Shown piece by piece: positions 1-8,247 of a DNA stretch of 33,720 bases. Under the pieces are notes generated by a model that saw only the letters and a list, made by a program, of their open reading frames with translations, ran no database searches and was not told where the DNA came from. The number at the start of each line of letters is the position of its first letter. Position 1 is the first letter of the stretch. This DNA is from Arcobacter sp. (GTDB lineage Bacteria; Campylobacterota; Campylobacteria; Campylobacterales; Sulfurimonadaceae), in NCBI GenBank assembly GCA_002733885.1, contig NVXJ01000002.1:1191-34910 (forward strand). Reading direction: 5' to 3'. Both the position numbers and the translations under genes were made by a program.

Positions 1-269
1 AATCCTAATACAAAGGCTTCATCCTTGCTCATTAGACCTCTTGCTAAGAGTATATGAATATAGTCATGAGTTTTAAGATCTGTCGCTCCATTAAAAAAGT
101 TTATTCCAGGTATTTCATATTTAGGGTTTTCGACAAGTTGAATAATAAGAGGGATATCTTCTTGAGAATGAGAATATTCTTCTTGAAAAAGATCATATAC
201 CTCACAAAGACTTTTATCTTTTTTAGCAAGAGATATATGCCAAGATTGAAGCTTTGGTGAAAGAGCCAT
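1..269 (-). CDS. Unknown protein, N-terminal 89 residues (runs off left edge)
   Basis: An open frame reads leftward from an ATG at 269 to the window edge without a stop. AGGAG lies about 6 nt before the ATG and a TGC-TATAAT extended -10 box is further upstream, so the start is well supported. The visible part begins MALSPKLQSW and is soluble, with no signal peptide. It contains the stretch GATDLKTHDYIHILLARG followed by a Lys-Asp-Glu-Ala segment. The HDYIH pattern loosely recalls the HDxxH motif of COQ4-type proteins, but this is only a weak resemblance from memory. Function is unassigned. The C-terminal part lies outside the window. Confidence 0.75.
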   Translation of the reverse strand, partial: MALSPKLQSWHISLAKKDKSLCEVYDLFQEEYSHSQEDIPLIIQLVENPKYEIPGINFFNGATDLKTHDYIHILLARGLMSKDEAFVLG

Positions 270-301
270 GCTAACTCCTTTTTAAATCACTAGATGATAT
301 T

Positions 302-310
302 ATTATAGCA
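302..310 (-). promoter_or_regulatory. Extended -10 promoter for the left-edge gene
   Basis: On the minus strand this reads TGCTATAAT, a perfect -10 hexamer with the TGn extension. It lies about 33 nt before the ATG at 269, which leaves a leader of roughly 25 nt containing AAGGAG. No clear -35 box is seen, which is usual for Campylobacterota sigma-70 promoters. Confidence 0.55.
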
Positions 311-391
311 TTTCCAAACAAACTGTGGTGGTCTCAAAGAATTGTTTCTATATTGATATACAAAACAAGCCATGGCGGTCGCAAATCTATG

Positions 392-422
392 TTTGTATAT
401 CGATTTAAAATCGATATACAAA
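392..422. repeat. 31-nt near-perfect palindrome at the 3' end of the 117-aa gene
   Basis: Two 15-nt arms (392-406 and 408-422) are exact reverse complements around a single central A at 407. The palindrome covers the stop codon of the minus-strand gene ending at 405. The sequence GATATACAAAA at 413-423 also occurs at 355-365. Each of these is preceded by a related GGTGGTCTCAAA / GGCGGTCGCAAA block (328-338 and 375-385), so the interval 324-423 looks like two diverged copies of one unit. It could act as a terminator for the gene ending here. Confidence 0.5.
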
Positions 423-758
423 ATGCTTATGCTCATCACTATAAATAAATCGTTCAGAAATTTTTCCAAAGGCATGGACGATAGCATTTTCTTTTAGAAA
501 CTCATTTTCTTGAGGTGTTGCAGGTGCTTCATATGTACCAAAATATTTTTTTAAATTTAAAAGTGCAGAACATTTAAAACGAGATCCAAAGTGTATTGCC
601 TTAGGCGATACATTATCTGTAAACTTTGAAAAACGTGTAATGGCAACAATTTTTTTAGACTTAACAGGGCAATGAAAATGACATTGAACCATATCTGAAG
701 CGATTTCCACATATTGTACTAAGGGTTTGATTTGCTCGTAAGTAATTTTTTGTCTCAT
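405..758 (-). CDS. Unknown 117-residue protein
   Basis: The frame is intact from an ATG at 758, with an extended -10 box (791-799) placed correctly upstream and no competing frame. The ribosome binding site is poor. The protein is soluble, mildly basic and rich in aromatic residues (117 aa), with no transmembrane segment or signal peptide. It has scattered Cys and His residues (a QCHFHCP stretch near residues 25-31 and DEHKHF near the C-terminus) that could bind metal, but no family signature was recognised. It appears monocistronic. Its last codons lie inside a long palindrome. Confidence 0.6.
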   Translation of the reverse strand: MRQKITYEQIKPLVQYVEIASDMVQCHFHCPVKSKKIVAITRFSKFTDNVSPKAIHFGSRFKCSALLNLKKYFGTYEAPATPQENEFLKENAIVHAFGKISERFIYSDEHKHFVYRF

Positions 759-790
759 GTGATATACCTAGTAATAATTTTATTTAATAT

Positions 791-799
791 ATTATAACA
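791..799 (-). promoter_or_regulatory. Extended -10 promoter for the 117-aa gene
   Basis: The minus strand reads TGTTATAAT, a perfect extended -10 element, about 33 nt before the ATG at 758. The surroundings are very AT-rich, so chance matches are possible. The position fits a 25-nt leader. Confidence 0.5.
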
Positions 800-931
800 G
801 ATAATTAAAAAGAGTAAGATAATATCTTATAATATTTATTGTTATTTTTTATTAATGGGTAGATTGGTAGTTTTATTAAGAAATTGAGACCTAAGGATTT
901 ATATAATAATGAAGTAAGAGAGAAGGAAGTT

Positions 932-1261
932 TTAGTGCTTCACTTCTCTTCCTAAGGTTTTTTCTACGGAGGCTATCTTTGATGTTAAACGGTTACTTTT
1001 GTCTTTTCGAATATCAAACTTTAAAGATGAATAAACTCTTTCGCAGTCGTCTAAACATTCATAAGCTTTTTCAATCACGCCTAAGGCATCTTTCATACTT
1101 CCACATTCAAAAACAGTCCCCATGGGCGTAAGTTTATAAGGAACACCTGATTTATCAATCATATCAATAATTTTAGAAACACCACCAGAAACTCCTGCTC
1201 CATCACGTCCATCAGGACTTGTTGGAAACATCGCAAACTCTACTAGAACAGATAAACTCAT
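932..1261 (-). CDS. MTH1187/YqgV-family thiamine-binding protein
   Basis: This 109-residue protein matches the small MTH1187 (DUF77) family, whose members bind thiamine or its pyrimidine in the cytoplasm. Characteristic features are the N-terminal beta strand SVLVEFAMFPTS, a Gly-Val-Ser-containing segment, the YKLTPMGTVFE strand near residues 42-52 and a C-terminal helical region. Length is near the family norm of about 100 residues, with a short Lys/Arg-rich tail. AAAGG lies upstream of the ATG. It follows the HIT gene by 60 nt on the same strand. No TPP riboswitch was seen ahead of it. The family call is fairly secure; the physiological role is not. Confidence 0.85.
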   Translation of the reverse strand: MSLSVLVEFAMFPTSPDGRDGAGVSGGVSKIIDMIDKSGVPYKLTPMGTVFECGSMKDALGVIEKAYECLDDCERVYSSLKFDIRKDKSNRLTSKIASVEKTLGREVKH

Positions 1262-1321
1262 ATAAATACCTTTAAAAAATTCCCCATTTAAGAGGTGAAA
1301 ACTGGTGGAACTATATCATAA

Positions 1322-1813
1322 TTATCCTAGGTATTTTGGAATAAGTAGCAATATTTTTTGGTATACTTTTTCAAAGTCTGTAGAATAAACACGCGTTTGA
1401 GCCACCGCTGTTATAAAGTTTGTATCCCTTTCCCATCTAGGTACTAAGTGCATATGAATATGTTCAGCTATACCCGCACCCCCTTCTTTGCCAAGATTCA
1501 TACCAATATTCACGCCTTGAGCACCAAAACCAACTTTTAAAAGCTTCACACCTTTTTGGGCTAAGGCACTCATATGCAACCAAACCTTAGGATCAAGTTC
1601 TTCAAGCGCATCTGTGTGAAAATGAGGGATAATCATAAAATGCCCAGGTGTATAAGGGTACTTATTCATCACTATAAAACAATGTTCATCCTTATATAAG
1701 ATATGAAGGTCATCTCCATCATGTTTTGAAATATGACAAAAGATACAGCCTTGTATCTTCTTGTTTGTAATGTATTCATCTCGCCAAGGGGCATACAATA
1801 TATTTTCCATCAT
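1322..1813 (-). CDS. HIT-family nucleotide hydrolase/transferase
   Basis: A 163-residue histidine-triad protein. The catalytic signature HIHMHLVPRW lies near residues 118-127. An N-terminal CIFCHI pair of cysteines (about residues 24-29) together with later histidines suggests the zinc-containing Ap4A-hydrolase-like branch. The HFMIIPHFH segment near residues 58-66 is the usual central strand. Such proteins cleave nucleoside phosphoramidates or dinucleoside polyphosphates. The start is at ATGATG, overlapping the stop of the upstream hybrid kinase by 4 nt with AAAGGA before it, so translation is probably coupled. The exact substrate cannot be read from the sequence. Confidence 0.9.
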   Translation of the reverse strand: MMENILYAPWRDEYITNKKIQGCIFCHISKHDGDDLHILYKDEHCFIVMNKYPYTPGHFMIIPHFHTDALEELDPKVWLHMSALAQKGVKLLKVGFGAQGVNIGMNLGKEGGAGIAEHIHMHLVPRWERDTNFITAVAQTRVYSTDFEKVYQKILLLIPKYLG

Positions 1814-4248
1814 CTTTTTTCCTTTAAATACTTGCTTAAGACTGTCTTCAAATATTGCACATCTACAGGCTTAGTAATATAATCATCCATTCCACTCTCA
1901 AGGAATTTTTCTTTATCTCCATTAAGAGCATTAGCCGTTACCGCAATGATCGTAATACCTTCAAGACTGTGTTCTTTTTCATAAGCACGTATCTTTTGTG
2001 TGGATTCTATACCATTCATTACAGGCATATTTTCATCCATTAAGATAGCATCAAATTTTTGAGTTCTAAAGGATTCAAAACCAAGCAAACCATTTTCAGC
2101 AATAACAGACTCAATACCCATCTCTTCCAAAAATATCTTCATTAACATTTGATTGGCCTTATTGTCTTCTACGATTAAGACCTGACCTTTTAAACTCTGC
2201 ATAGTTTTTTCTTCTATCTCTTCTTCAAGTCCTAAGGTATCTTCTTTATCATCATGACCAAATATAGGCAGTGTAAAACTAAAGACACTGCCCTTATCTA
2301 AGCTACTTGTTACACCTAACTCACCCTTCATCATTTGCACAAGTCTAGATGAGATACTAAGGCCTAAGCCAGTTCCACCAAACTTACGTGTTGTCGATGT
2401 ATCTGCTTGAGAAAAAGCCCCGAAGATTCGGGTTTGCTGTTCTTGTGAGATTCCAATGCCCGTATCTTCTATACAACAATACAAATGGTTTAAATCATAG
2501 CTCACATTAACGTCTATAGACCCATTTTTAGGCGTAAATTTTATTGCATTACTTAAAAGGTTTGATAAAACTTGTTTAATCCGTAGTTCATCCCCATATG
2601 CCTTGAAAGGTATATCTTGTGAAAAACAGACACTCAATTTAATGTTATTTTCTTCTGCTTTTTGTGTAAAAAGTAAACTTATATCTTGAAAAGGTTTTTT
2701 GGTAATAAAAGAATGATTATCTATTTCTAATTTTCCACTTTCAATTTTAGAGAAGTCTAAAACATCATTAATAATATGGACTAAGGACTCACCCGAGTCT
2801 TGCACTATACCAAACTGCTTTATTTTATCTGCATCCGTCTCGTTTACACTTAATAGTTTTATAAAACCTAAGATAGCATTTAAAGGGGTGCGAATTTCAT
2901 GACTCATATTTGCTAAAAAGTCAGATTTCACCCGTGTTACTAGCTCAAGTTCTTCAAGTTTTTGTTGCAAGATTAATGTTTTGTCTTTAACTTTTTGTTC
3001 AAGTGACTCATTCAGCTCTTCAAGTTCGTAAGAAGTTTGGTTGATAAGATGAGCAAGTGCTGTTAGCGTAGACTGAAACTCATTTCTTTGAGATACAGGA
3101 GAAGTCTGCACATCTAAAATATTTATAGCTTCTTCGGATTCACTTAGGGCTAAAACCGTCATAGTTTCATTTAAAAGCTGGGCTGTAACATCTTTATAAA
3201 ACTCACCATAGGTAAAAAAACCACTTAGGCTAGAAAGTTCATTTAGAGCAGACAGTTCGACTTTGATATCATCTTGCAAAAATCTTCTTCTAGCCATACA
3301 AGAGTAAATAAAACAAGATTCAACATTTTCACCAGAAAAGGCCATTACAAAACTATTGGCCGACTCCAAAATCATATCAATATTACCAAAGCCTAGTTGG
3401 ACAATATCACCTTCATTAATGTTTCCCGCAAACACCAAAGAATCATCCTCTAAACGCTTTAGTACAGCCCTTGCCACAGGCAAGCCATTTCTATTAACTA
3501 TCATAGGAAATTCTATCCCAATGGCCGGAAGTTTATCGGCAACTTCTTTTCCTAAGTAATGTTTATAAACGTCAACTGCACTCTTTCCATCAATACGGTA
3601 AACTCTGTTTTTTTCTGCCTTGTCCACCCGCATTTTCCTACCAATACCATGCCAATTAAAACTATAATTGGTCATCACACTCAAAACAGTAGAGTCAATG
3701 GCCACACCAACCGCCCCATTAGATATCACCTTGTCTTGAGCAATAATAAAAGTATTTTCAAACCTAGCCGCGTCACCTGCCATACCACCTGCAATTACTA
3801 TATGGGGGGCCCAGGCTTCTATCCCTTTTAAAAAATCTTCTCCATTGGTGTTTAAACCATCTGTAAATAAAATCATTACCTTGGTTGTATCTTCAACAAG
3901 TTGGCTGGCCAACTCTTGTCCCATAGAAAAGCTGTCACTGTCTTTTTCACTATTTTGTATAAAACCTAAACGAAGTGTACTTTTATCAAAACTGCTTATA
4001 CTTACAACTACACCATCGGTAGTAACTTTTGTACCAAGGATTTCCCCATCAGTAGTTGCGCCTATAATAAGAGCTAAAGGGAAGCATTTTTGAATGTTTT
4101 TCGAAATTTCTTGAATTTCTTCTTTAGGGCGAATAGAGATGAAAATTTGTATAAGAAGATTTTTTTTATTTAGGAGCTTACTGGTTTCCAGTTCTTTTTT
4201 AAATTGATTCTTGTCATGATAATAGTAATTTTCTGTAAACATAAACAA
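1810..4248 (-). CDS. FIST-domain hybrid sensor histidine kinase
   Basis: An 812-residue protein. The N-terminal half (about 30-390) matches paired FIST_N and FIST_C domains, which are thought to sense small ligands such as amino acids; no transmembrane helix is present, so sensing is probably cytoplasmic. A coiled coil (about 395-440) leads to a HisKA domain with phospho-acceptor His450 in SHEIRTPLN. The HATPase domain has an N-box with Asn567, DTGIGI (595-600) and GGTGLGL (624-630). The C-terminal receiver (about 688-808) has Glu694/Asp695, phospho-acceptor Asp738, Thr771 and Lys793, so all catalytic residues are intact. No HPt domain or separate response regulator is nearby, so the phosphorelay partner is encoded elsewhere. 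The HIT gene overlaps its 3' end. Confidence 0.93.
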   Translation of the reverse strand: MFMFTENYYYHDKNQFKKELETSKLLNKKNLLIQIFISIRPKEEIQEISKNIQKCFPLALIIGATTDGEILGTKVTTDGVVVSISSFDKSTLRLGFIQNSEKDSDSFSMGQELASQLVEDTTKVMILFTDGLNTNGEDFLKGIEAWAPHIVIAGGMAGDAARFENTFIIAQDKVISNGAVGVAIDSTVLSVMTNYSFNWHGIGRKMRVDKAEKNRVYRIDGKSAVDVYKHYLGKEVADKLPAIGIEFPMIVNRNGLPVARAVLKRLEDDSLVFAGNINEGDIVQLGFGNIDMILESANSFVMAFSGENVESCFIYSCMARRRFLQDDIKVELSALNELSSLSGFFTYGEFYKDVTAQLLNETMTVLALSESEEAINILDVQTSPVSQRNEFQSTLTALAHLINQTSYELEELNESLEQKVKDKTLILQQKLEELELVTRVKSDFLANMSHEIRTPLNAILGFIKLLSVNETDADKIKQFGIVQDSGESLVHIINDVLDFSKIESGKLEIDNHSFITKKPFQDISLLFTQKAEENNIKLSVCFSQDIPFKAYGDELRIKQVLSNLLSNAIKFTPKNGSIDVNVSYDLNHLYCCIEDTGIGISQEQQTRIFGAFSQADTSTTRKFGGTGLGLSISSRLVQMMKGELGVTSSLDKGSVFSFTLPIFGHDDKEDTLGLEEEIEEKTMQSLKGQVLIVEDNKANQMLMKIFLEEMGIESVIAENGLLGFESFRTQKFDAILMDENMPVMNGIESTQKIRAYEKEHSLEGITIIAVTANALNGDKEKFLESGMDDYITKPVDVQYLKTVLSKYLKEKR

Positions 4249-4300
4249 GCCTATTCATGAACTAATTAATTCAATTAGTATATCATAAAAATATTATTAA

Positions 4301-5581
4301 TTATAAAAAAGCAAAAACTAGATTTGGAAAAAACATTACCAGAGATAAGGCAAGCAGCTGTAATAAGATAAAAGGGATGATCCCCTTATATATTTGTATA
4401 CTTGTCACCATATCCTTTGCCGCACCCTTTAAAAAGAAGAGAGAAAGTCCAAAAGGCGGGGTTAAAAAGGAGGCTTGCAGGTTCATTGCAATTAAAATAG
4501 CAAACCATATAGGATCTATGCCTAATTCATCAAGTATAGGTACCATAATAGGCACCACTATAAAAGAGATTTCAATAAAGTCTATAAAAAAACCAAGCAC
4601 AAAGATAATAAGCATTGCAAAGGCAATAAATATCCAAGGGTCAGCAATATCATCCGAAAAGAATTCTAAGATAATGTCAGAACCACCGAGTTCATTAAAG
4701 ACAAGAGAGAAAGCCGTAGCTCCTATTAAAATCATAAAAATCATACCCGAAAGCTTCACTGTATTAAGGGTTGAGTACTTCATCATCTCAAAGGAAAAGC
4801 TTTTTTTATATACCGATAAAAGAACAGCGCCAAGAACACCAAAGGCTGCGGACTCTGTAGGAGAAGCAATACCTACAAAGATAGAGCCTAAAACAATAAA
4901 TATAAGTACAAGAGGCGGAGCAATAGCATTTAAAGTTGTTAAAAAGCTCTGCCTTTCACCAATAATTGCAGGGGCCACATCTTTTTTAATAAAGGCATAT
5001 ATTAAAATATAAGAGATATACAAGGCCACCAAAAGTAAACCTGGAAGTACCGCCCCCTTAAACAAGTCACCTACACTAACACTCATCACATCACCTAAGA
5101 TAATTAAGACTATAGAAGGAGGAATAATCTGACCTAGGGTACCTGAAGCCGCTATTGTGCCTGAAGATAAAGAAGGTGAGTACCCATGCTTAAGCATTAA
5201 AGGAAGAGCGATGACAGACATCATAACAACAGAGGCTGATACTATCCCTGTTGAAGCTGCAAGAATAGCGCCGACAAGGACTACAGAGATGGCAAGTCCA
5301 CCACGTAAAGAACCAAACAAACGGCTCATAGAAACAAGTAAGTCTTCTGCCATCTTACTTTTTTCCAAGACCAAGCCCATAAAGATAAACAAAGGCACGG
5401 CCATAAGGGTAAAGTTACTCATAATCCCATAAATTCTAAAGGGAAGAAAATGAAAGACATCCAGACCAAGTTCAGGAGAAAGAAGCGCAAAGAAAATAGC
5501 CACTGAGCCAAAAACAAAGGCAACTTCAAAGCCCACCATTAAAAGCGCCAAGGCTGCAAAAAACATTACAAAGGCTATCAT
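4301..5581 (-). CDS. dctM: TRAP transporter large permease subunit DctM
   Basis: A 426-residue, highly hydrophobic protein with about a dozen membrane segments and the family pattern of DctM: an early LALSV-type membrane segment, a central region with SGTIAASGTLGQIIPPSI (about residues 143-160) and a late NLQASFLTPPFGLSLFFL stretch. DctM carries the ion-coupled translocation path and works with DctQ and a periplasmic DctP. It overlaps dctQ by 4 nt (ATGA). The features resemble the branch annotated as mannitol/chloroaromatic or dicarboxylate-type, but the substrate cannot be predicted. No dctP gene lies within the window. Confidence 0.93.
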   Translation of the reverse strand: MIAFVMFFAALALLMVGFEVAFVFGSVAIFFALLSPELGLDVFHFLPFRIYGIMSNFTLMAVPLFIFMGLVLEKSKMAEDLLVSMSRLFGSLRGGLAISVVLVGAILAASTGIVSASVVMMSVIALPLMLKHGYSPSLSSGTIAASGTLGQIIPPSIVLIILGDVMSVSVGDLFKGAVLPGLLLVALYISYILIYAFIKKDVAPAIIGERQSFLTTLNAIAPPLVLIFIVLGSIFVGIASPTESAAFGVLGAVLLSVYKKSFSFEMMKYSTLNTVKLSGMIFMILIGATAFSLVFNELGGSDIILEFFSDDIADPWIFIAFAMLIIFVLGFFIDFIEISFIVVPIMVPILDELGIDPIWFAILIAMNLQASFLTPPFGLSLFFLKGAAKDMVTSIQIYKGIIPFILLQLLALSLVMFFPNLVFAFL

Positions 5582-6060
5582 GATTTAATTAGCTTCCAAG
5601 ACTTAATACTCTCACTAAGTGATTGTAAAATCAAAAGACTAAAGCTCAAAAGCATAAGACTTTTAACAATAAACCTATAAGGTAGTCCACCAGGATCTGA
5701 GGACCCTTCAAGCTGTACAAAGCTTTGAAGAACAAAATCATATCCCATATATATCACTAAAGAGGCAAAGGGAAGGATTAAAAAAACCTGTGAAAATAAG
5801 TTTACCATTGCCTTTGTTTTAGCAGAAAAAGAGGCATAAAAGATATCCACTCTAACATGAGCACCCTCTTTTAAGGCATAAGGAATACCCAGTAAGATAA
5901 CAAAGTCAAAAAGATGCCATTCAAGTTCTTGTAAGGCAATAGAACCTGAATGAAATAAATAACGTGAAAGTGCATCATAAACTACTAATAAGCTTAAAAC
6001 AATTAAGATAAGCGCCGTAAAACGACCTACATATTCAATAAAGGTATCAATACTTTTCAT
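5578..6060 (-). CDS. dctQ: TRAP transporter small permease subunit DctQ
   Basis: A 160-residue membrane protein with four predicted hydrophobic helices (roughly 15-35, 50-65, 88-110 and 128-148). The LQELEWHLFDFVILLGIPYA and AHVRVDIFY segments are typical of DctQ. It partners DctM in the membrane. The ATG lies 7 nt after the murF stop with no independent promoter space, so it should be read from the murF transcript. The overlap with dctM supports coupled synthesis of the pair. Confidence 0.93.
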   Translation of the reverse strand: MKSIDTFIEYVGRFTALILIVLSLLVVYDALSRYLFHSGSIALQELEWHLFDFVILLGIPYALKEGAHVRVDIFYASFSAKTKAMVNLFSQVFLILPFASLVIYMGYDFVLQSFVQLEGSSDPGGLPYRFIVKSLMLLSFSLLILQSLSESIKSWKLIKS

Positions 6061-6067
6061 TTATACT

Positions 6068-7525
6068 CTAAATAAAGTTTGGTGCATCATTAGCAAACAA
6101 GATAACATCACCACTAGCTGTTTGCTGTGAAAGAACATGGGTAAGTTTAGACTTATCTGCCAAAATTATTTTTTTATCTACTTGAAGATGTTTATCAAAA
6201 AGAGCTGCATTAAGAGAACCCGTCACGATAACAAGATCAAAAACCTTATTAATAGCTTCAATTAACTCAAGATTTAATTCTTCAGAACTTTCAACAAGAC
6301 CGGGAGTTACAATCACTTTTTTGCCTGGATGTTGAGAACATAAGTTAATACCCTCTTTCATACCATCAAGGTTTCCATTAAAGCCATCATCTAAGATAAT
6401 TTTTCCACCTGCGTCAATACGTTGAAGTCTATGTTCTACCGCTTCAAGCTTTTTAACTGCTTTTTGTATATCTTGCATATCCATACCAAGATAAGAGGCC
6501 ACCTTTACAGCCGCCGCAATATTCATTGCTTGAAACGAGCCTAGTATAGAAGTCTCAAAAGGAACATCTTTTCCATTTAGTTCAAGACTAAAACTTAGGC
6601 CCTCTAAGGTAGACTCTAAGTCCTTAATTTCATCTCCAAAAAATTCTACCTTTTCATGTTCTTCTTTGGTTGCACTTACATGAATAAAGGCTTTTTCTAG
6701 GTTTGTACTTTGCATCAACTCTAACTTAGTTCTGGCTATATTTTCTAAGGATTTAAAATACTCAATATGCGCAGGCCCAATTTTTCCAACAACGGCTACA
6801 TGATGGTTCAGCAAATGCGCTATTTGATAAATATCACCCTTAGCTCTTGCTCCCGCCTCACATACATAAACCTTAGTATCAGAAGGAAGGTCCATATTAA
6901 TATCTTTAACAATACCACCCAGTGTATTTACAGAACGTGGTGTCATATAAGTTGTCGTATGGGACTTAAGGATTTGATACACAAAGTTTTTGATACTTGT
7001 TTTTCCGTATGAACCCGTAATAGCAACTATACGCAAGTCCTTCATACCTTGAAGTTTGCGCTTTGCCTCTTTCATAAAGACCAAAAATAAAAACTTTTCT
7101 ATTATCATAGAGCCAAGACTTGCAATAAGTAAGGGCATAAAAACACCATAAACCTCGCAGGCTCCATTCACCGTACACAAGAAGTTTTGAAAAAGCGTTA
7201 AGAAAATAAGTAAGATTAAAAAACGTCTTACTCTCCACGTTAAAACAAGAGGCTTATCTAAACGCTTATGCCATACAAAAAGAGCAGGAAGGGCTGCAAA
7301 ATAAAAATAAATGCTAAAAAACTCAGCCCATCCAAGAGAATACATGCCGTAATACACCATAAAAGGAAAGATAAAATAAAACAGATGCCACCAAGGTTTA
7401 TGATGCTTAGATATAACACGGGTAATACTGTAGTTATACCATTGTAAATTGGTAATAAGGTACCAACCTAAACTCACTACAAATAAGACATTCGTAACAA
7501 AAAGAAGTAATTGTGAGTAATCCAT
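6068..7525 (-). CDS. murF: UDP-MurNAc-tripeptide-D-Ala-D-Ala ligase MurF, with membrane N-terminus
   Basis: A 485-residue Mur ligase that adds D-Ala-D-Ala to the UDP-MurNAc tripeptide. The ATP-binding loop is ITGSYGKTS (169-177), and the middle and C-terminal domains follow with EHRLQR (364-369) and DDGFNGN (379-385). The first ~160 residues are not the usual MurF substrate-binding domain: they form several hydrophobic helices (about 5-25, 45-62, 67-84, 102-118 and 127-150), which should place the enzyme at the inner membrane. The gene overlaps the hydrolase stop by 1 nt and is followed after 7 nt by dctQ. Its neighbours ddl (which makes D-Ala-D-Ala) and the hydrolase fit a cell-wall operon. 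Confidence 0.93.
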   Translation of the reverse strand: MDYSQLLLFVTNVLFVVSLGWYLITNLQWYNYSITRVISKHHKPWWHLFYFIFPFMVYYGMYSLGWAEFFSIYFYFAALPALFVWHKRLDKPLVLTWRVRRFLILLIFLTLFQNFLCTVNGACEVYGVFMPLLIASLGSMIIEKFLFLVFMKEAKRKLQGMKDLRIVAITGSYGKTSIKNFVYQILKSHTTTYMTPRSVNTLGGIVKDINMDLPSDTKVYVCEAGARAKGDIYQIAHLLNHHVAVVGKIGPAHIEYFKSLENIARTKLELMQSTNLEKAFIHVSATKEEHEKVEFFGDEIKDLESTLEGLSFSLELNGKDVPFETSILGSFQAMNIAAAVKVASYLGMDMQDIQKAVKKLEAVEHRLQRIDAGGKIILDDGFNGNLDGMKEGINLCSQHPGKKVIVTPGLVESSEELNLELIEAINKVFDLVIVTGSLNAALFDKHLQVDKKIILADKSKLTHVLSQQTASGDVILFANDAPNFI

Positions 7526-8247
7526 TATTTAAGATACTCCTGTTCAATTTGCGCCGATATTGCCTTTGCTCTTTTTAGAAAAAAGAAATGGTCTCCCTGA
7601 TAAGAGGTGAAACGGCTCTTTTTTATAAGTGTATGAATCTTTTCGCCTGCTATTAGTGGTGTAGCTGTATCATCTTCACCCCAACAGATTAAAGCATTAT
7701 TGTAAAAGTTTTCAAAGACCTTAGAAAAATCTTCATCTACAACTTTTTTTAAGGTTTCATACATCACTTGATTTAAAGCGTCCGCATCCTTTGTTCTAAA
7801 TATTTTTGTAAAATTATTTAGACCAATGGAGTTACCAATCTTTGCCATCTTTATTTTCATTTTTACATTTAATGACTTTGGAATTAATATCCCTGCAGAT
7901 GACAATAAAACAAGTAAGTTTGGATTTAAAAGTGTTGCCACCTTTCCTCCAAATGAATGACCTATAATAATCTCTCTTTTGACACCAATAAGTTCAAATA
8001 AAATTTCTAAGACGCGAGCATAATCTTGCGAGTTCATCACGACATGGTTTGTACTTCCACCAAAACCAGGAAGGTCTATATATATATGTCTGAACATACT
8101 TAGGTAAGGCTCGAAGGCCTGCTTCATTATCTCTTTATTAGAGCCCCAACCATGAAGAACTATCACATCATGTTTGGCACTTGGGTTTACAATCTCATAA
8201 GAAATATTATAAGTATGTTGTTCATGAACAAAGGTCTTCATTGCCAT
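7525..8247 (-). CDS. Alpha/beta hydrolase
   Basis: A 240-residue alpha/beta-hydrolase. The oxyanion region is LHGWGS (31-36), the nucleophile elbow GHSFGG contains Ser98, an acidic residue lies in GEDD (190-193), and the catalytic His is probably His220 in QGDHFFF. No signal peptide is present, so it is cytoplasmic. It sits between ddl and murF with 1-nt overlaps on both sides (TAATG type), an arrangement recalled from other Campylobacterota. A role linked to wall precursors is possible but not shown. A second ATG two codons in could also serve as start. Confidence 0.9.
   Translation of the reverse strand: MAMKTFVHEQHTYNISYEIVNPSAKHDVIVLHGWGSNKEIMKQAFEPYLSMFRHIYIDLPGFGGSTNHVVMNSQDYARVLEILFELIGVKREIIIGHSFGGKVATLLNPNLLVLLSSAGILIPKSLNVKMKIKMAKIGNSIGLNNFTKIFRTKDADALNQVMYETLKKVVDEDFSKVFENFYNNALICWGEDDTATPLIAGEKIHTLIKKSRFTSYQGDHFFFLKRAKAISAQIEQEYLK

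Noticed and set aside
290-487. 65-codon minus-strand frame
   Set aside because: It overlaps the end of the 117-residue gene in another frame, has no ribosome binding site and runs through the palindromic repeat.
4377-5012. 211-codon plus-strand frame
   Set aside because: It is antisense to dctM, has an unnatural Lys/Ile/Pro-rich composition, and dctM is an unmistakable gene.
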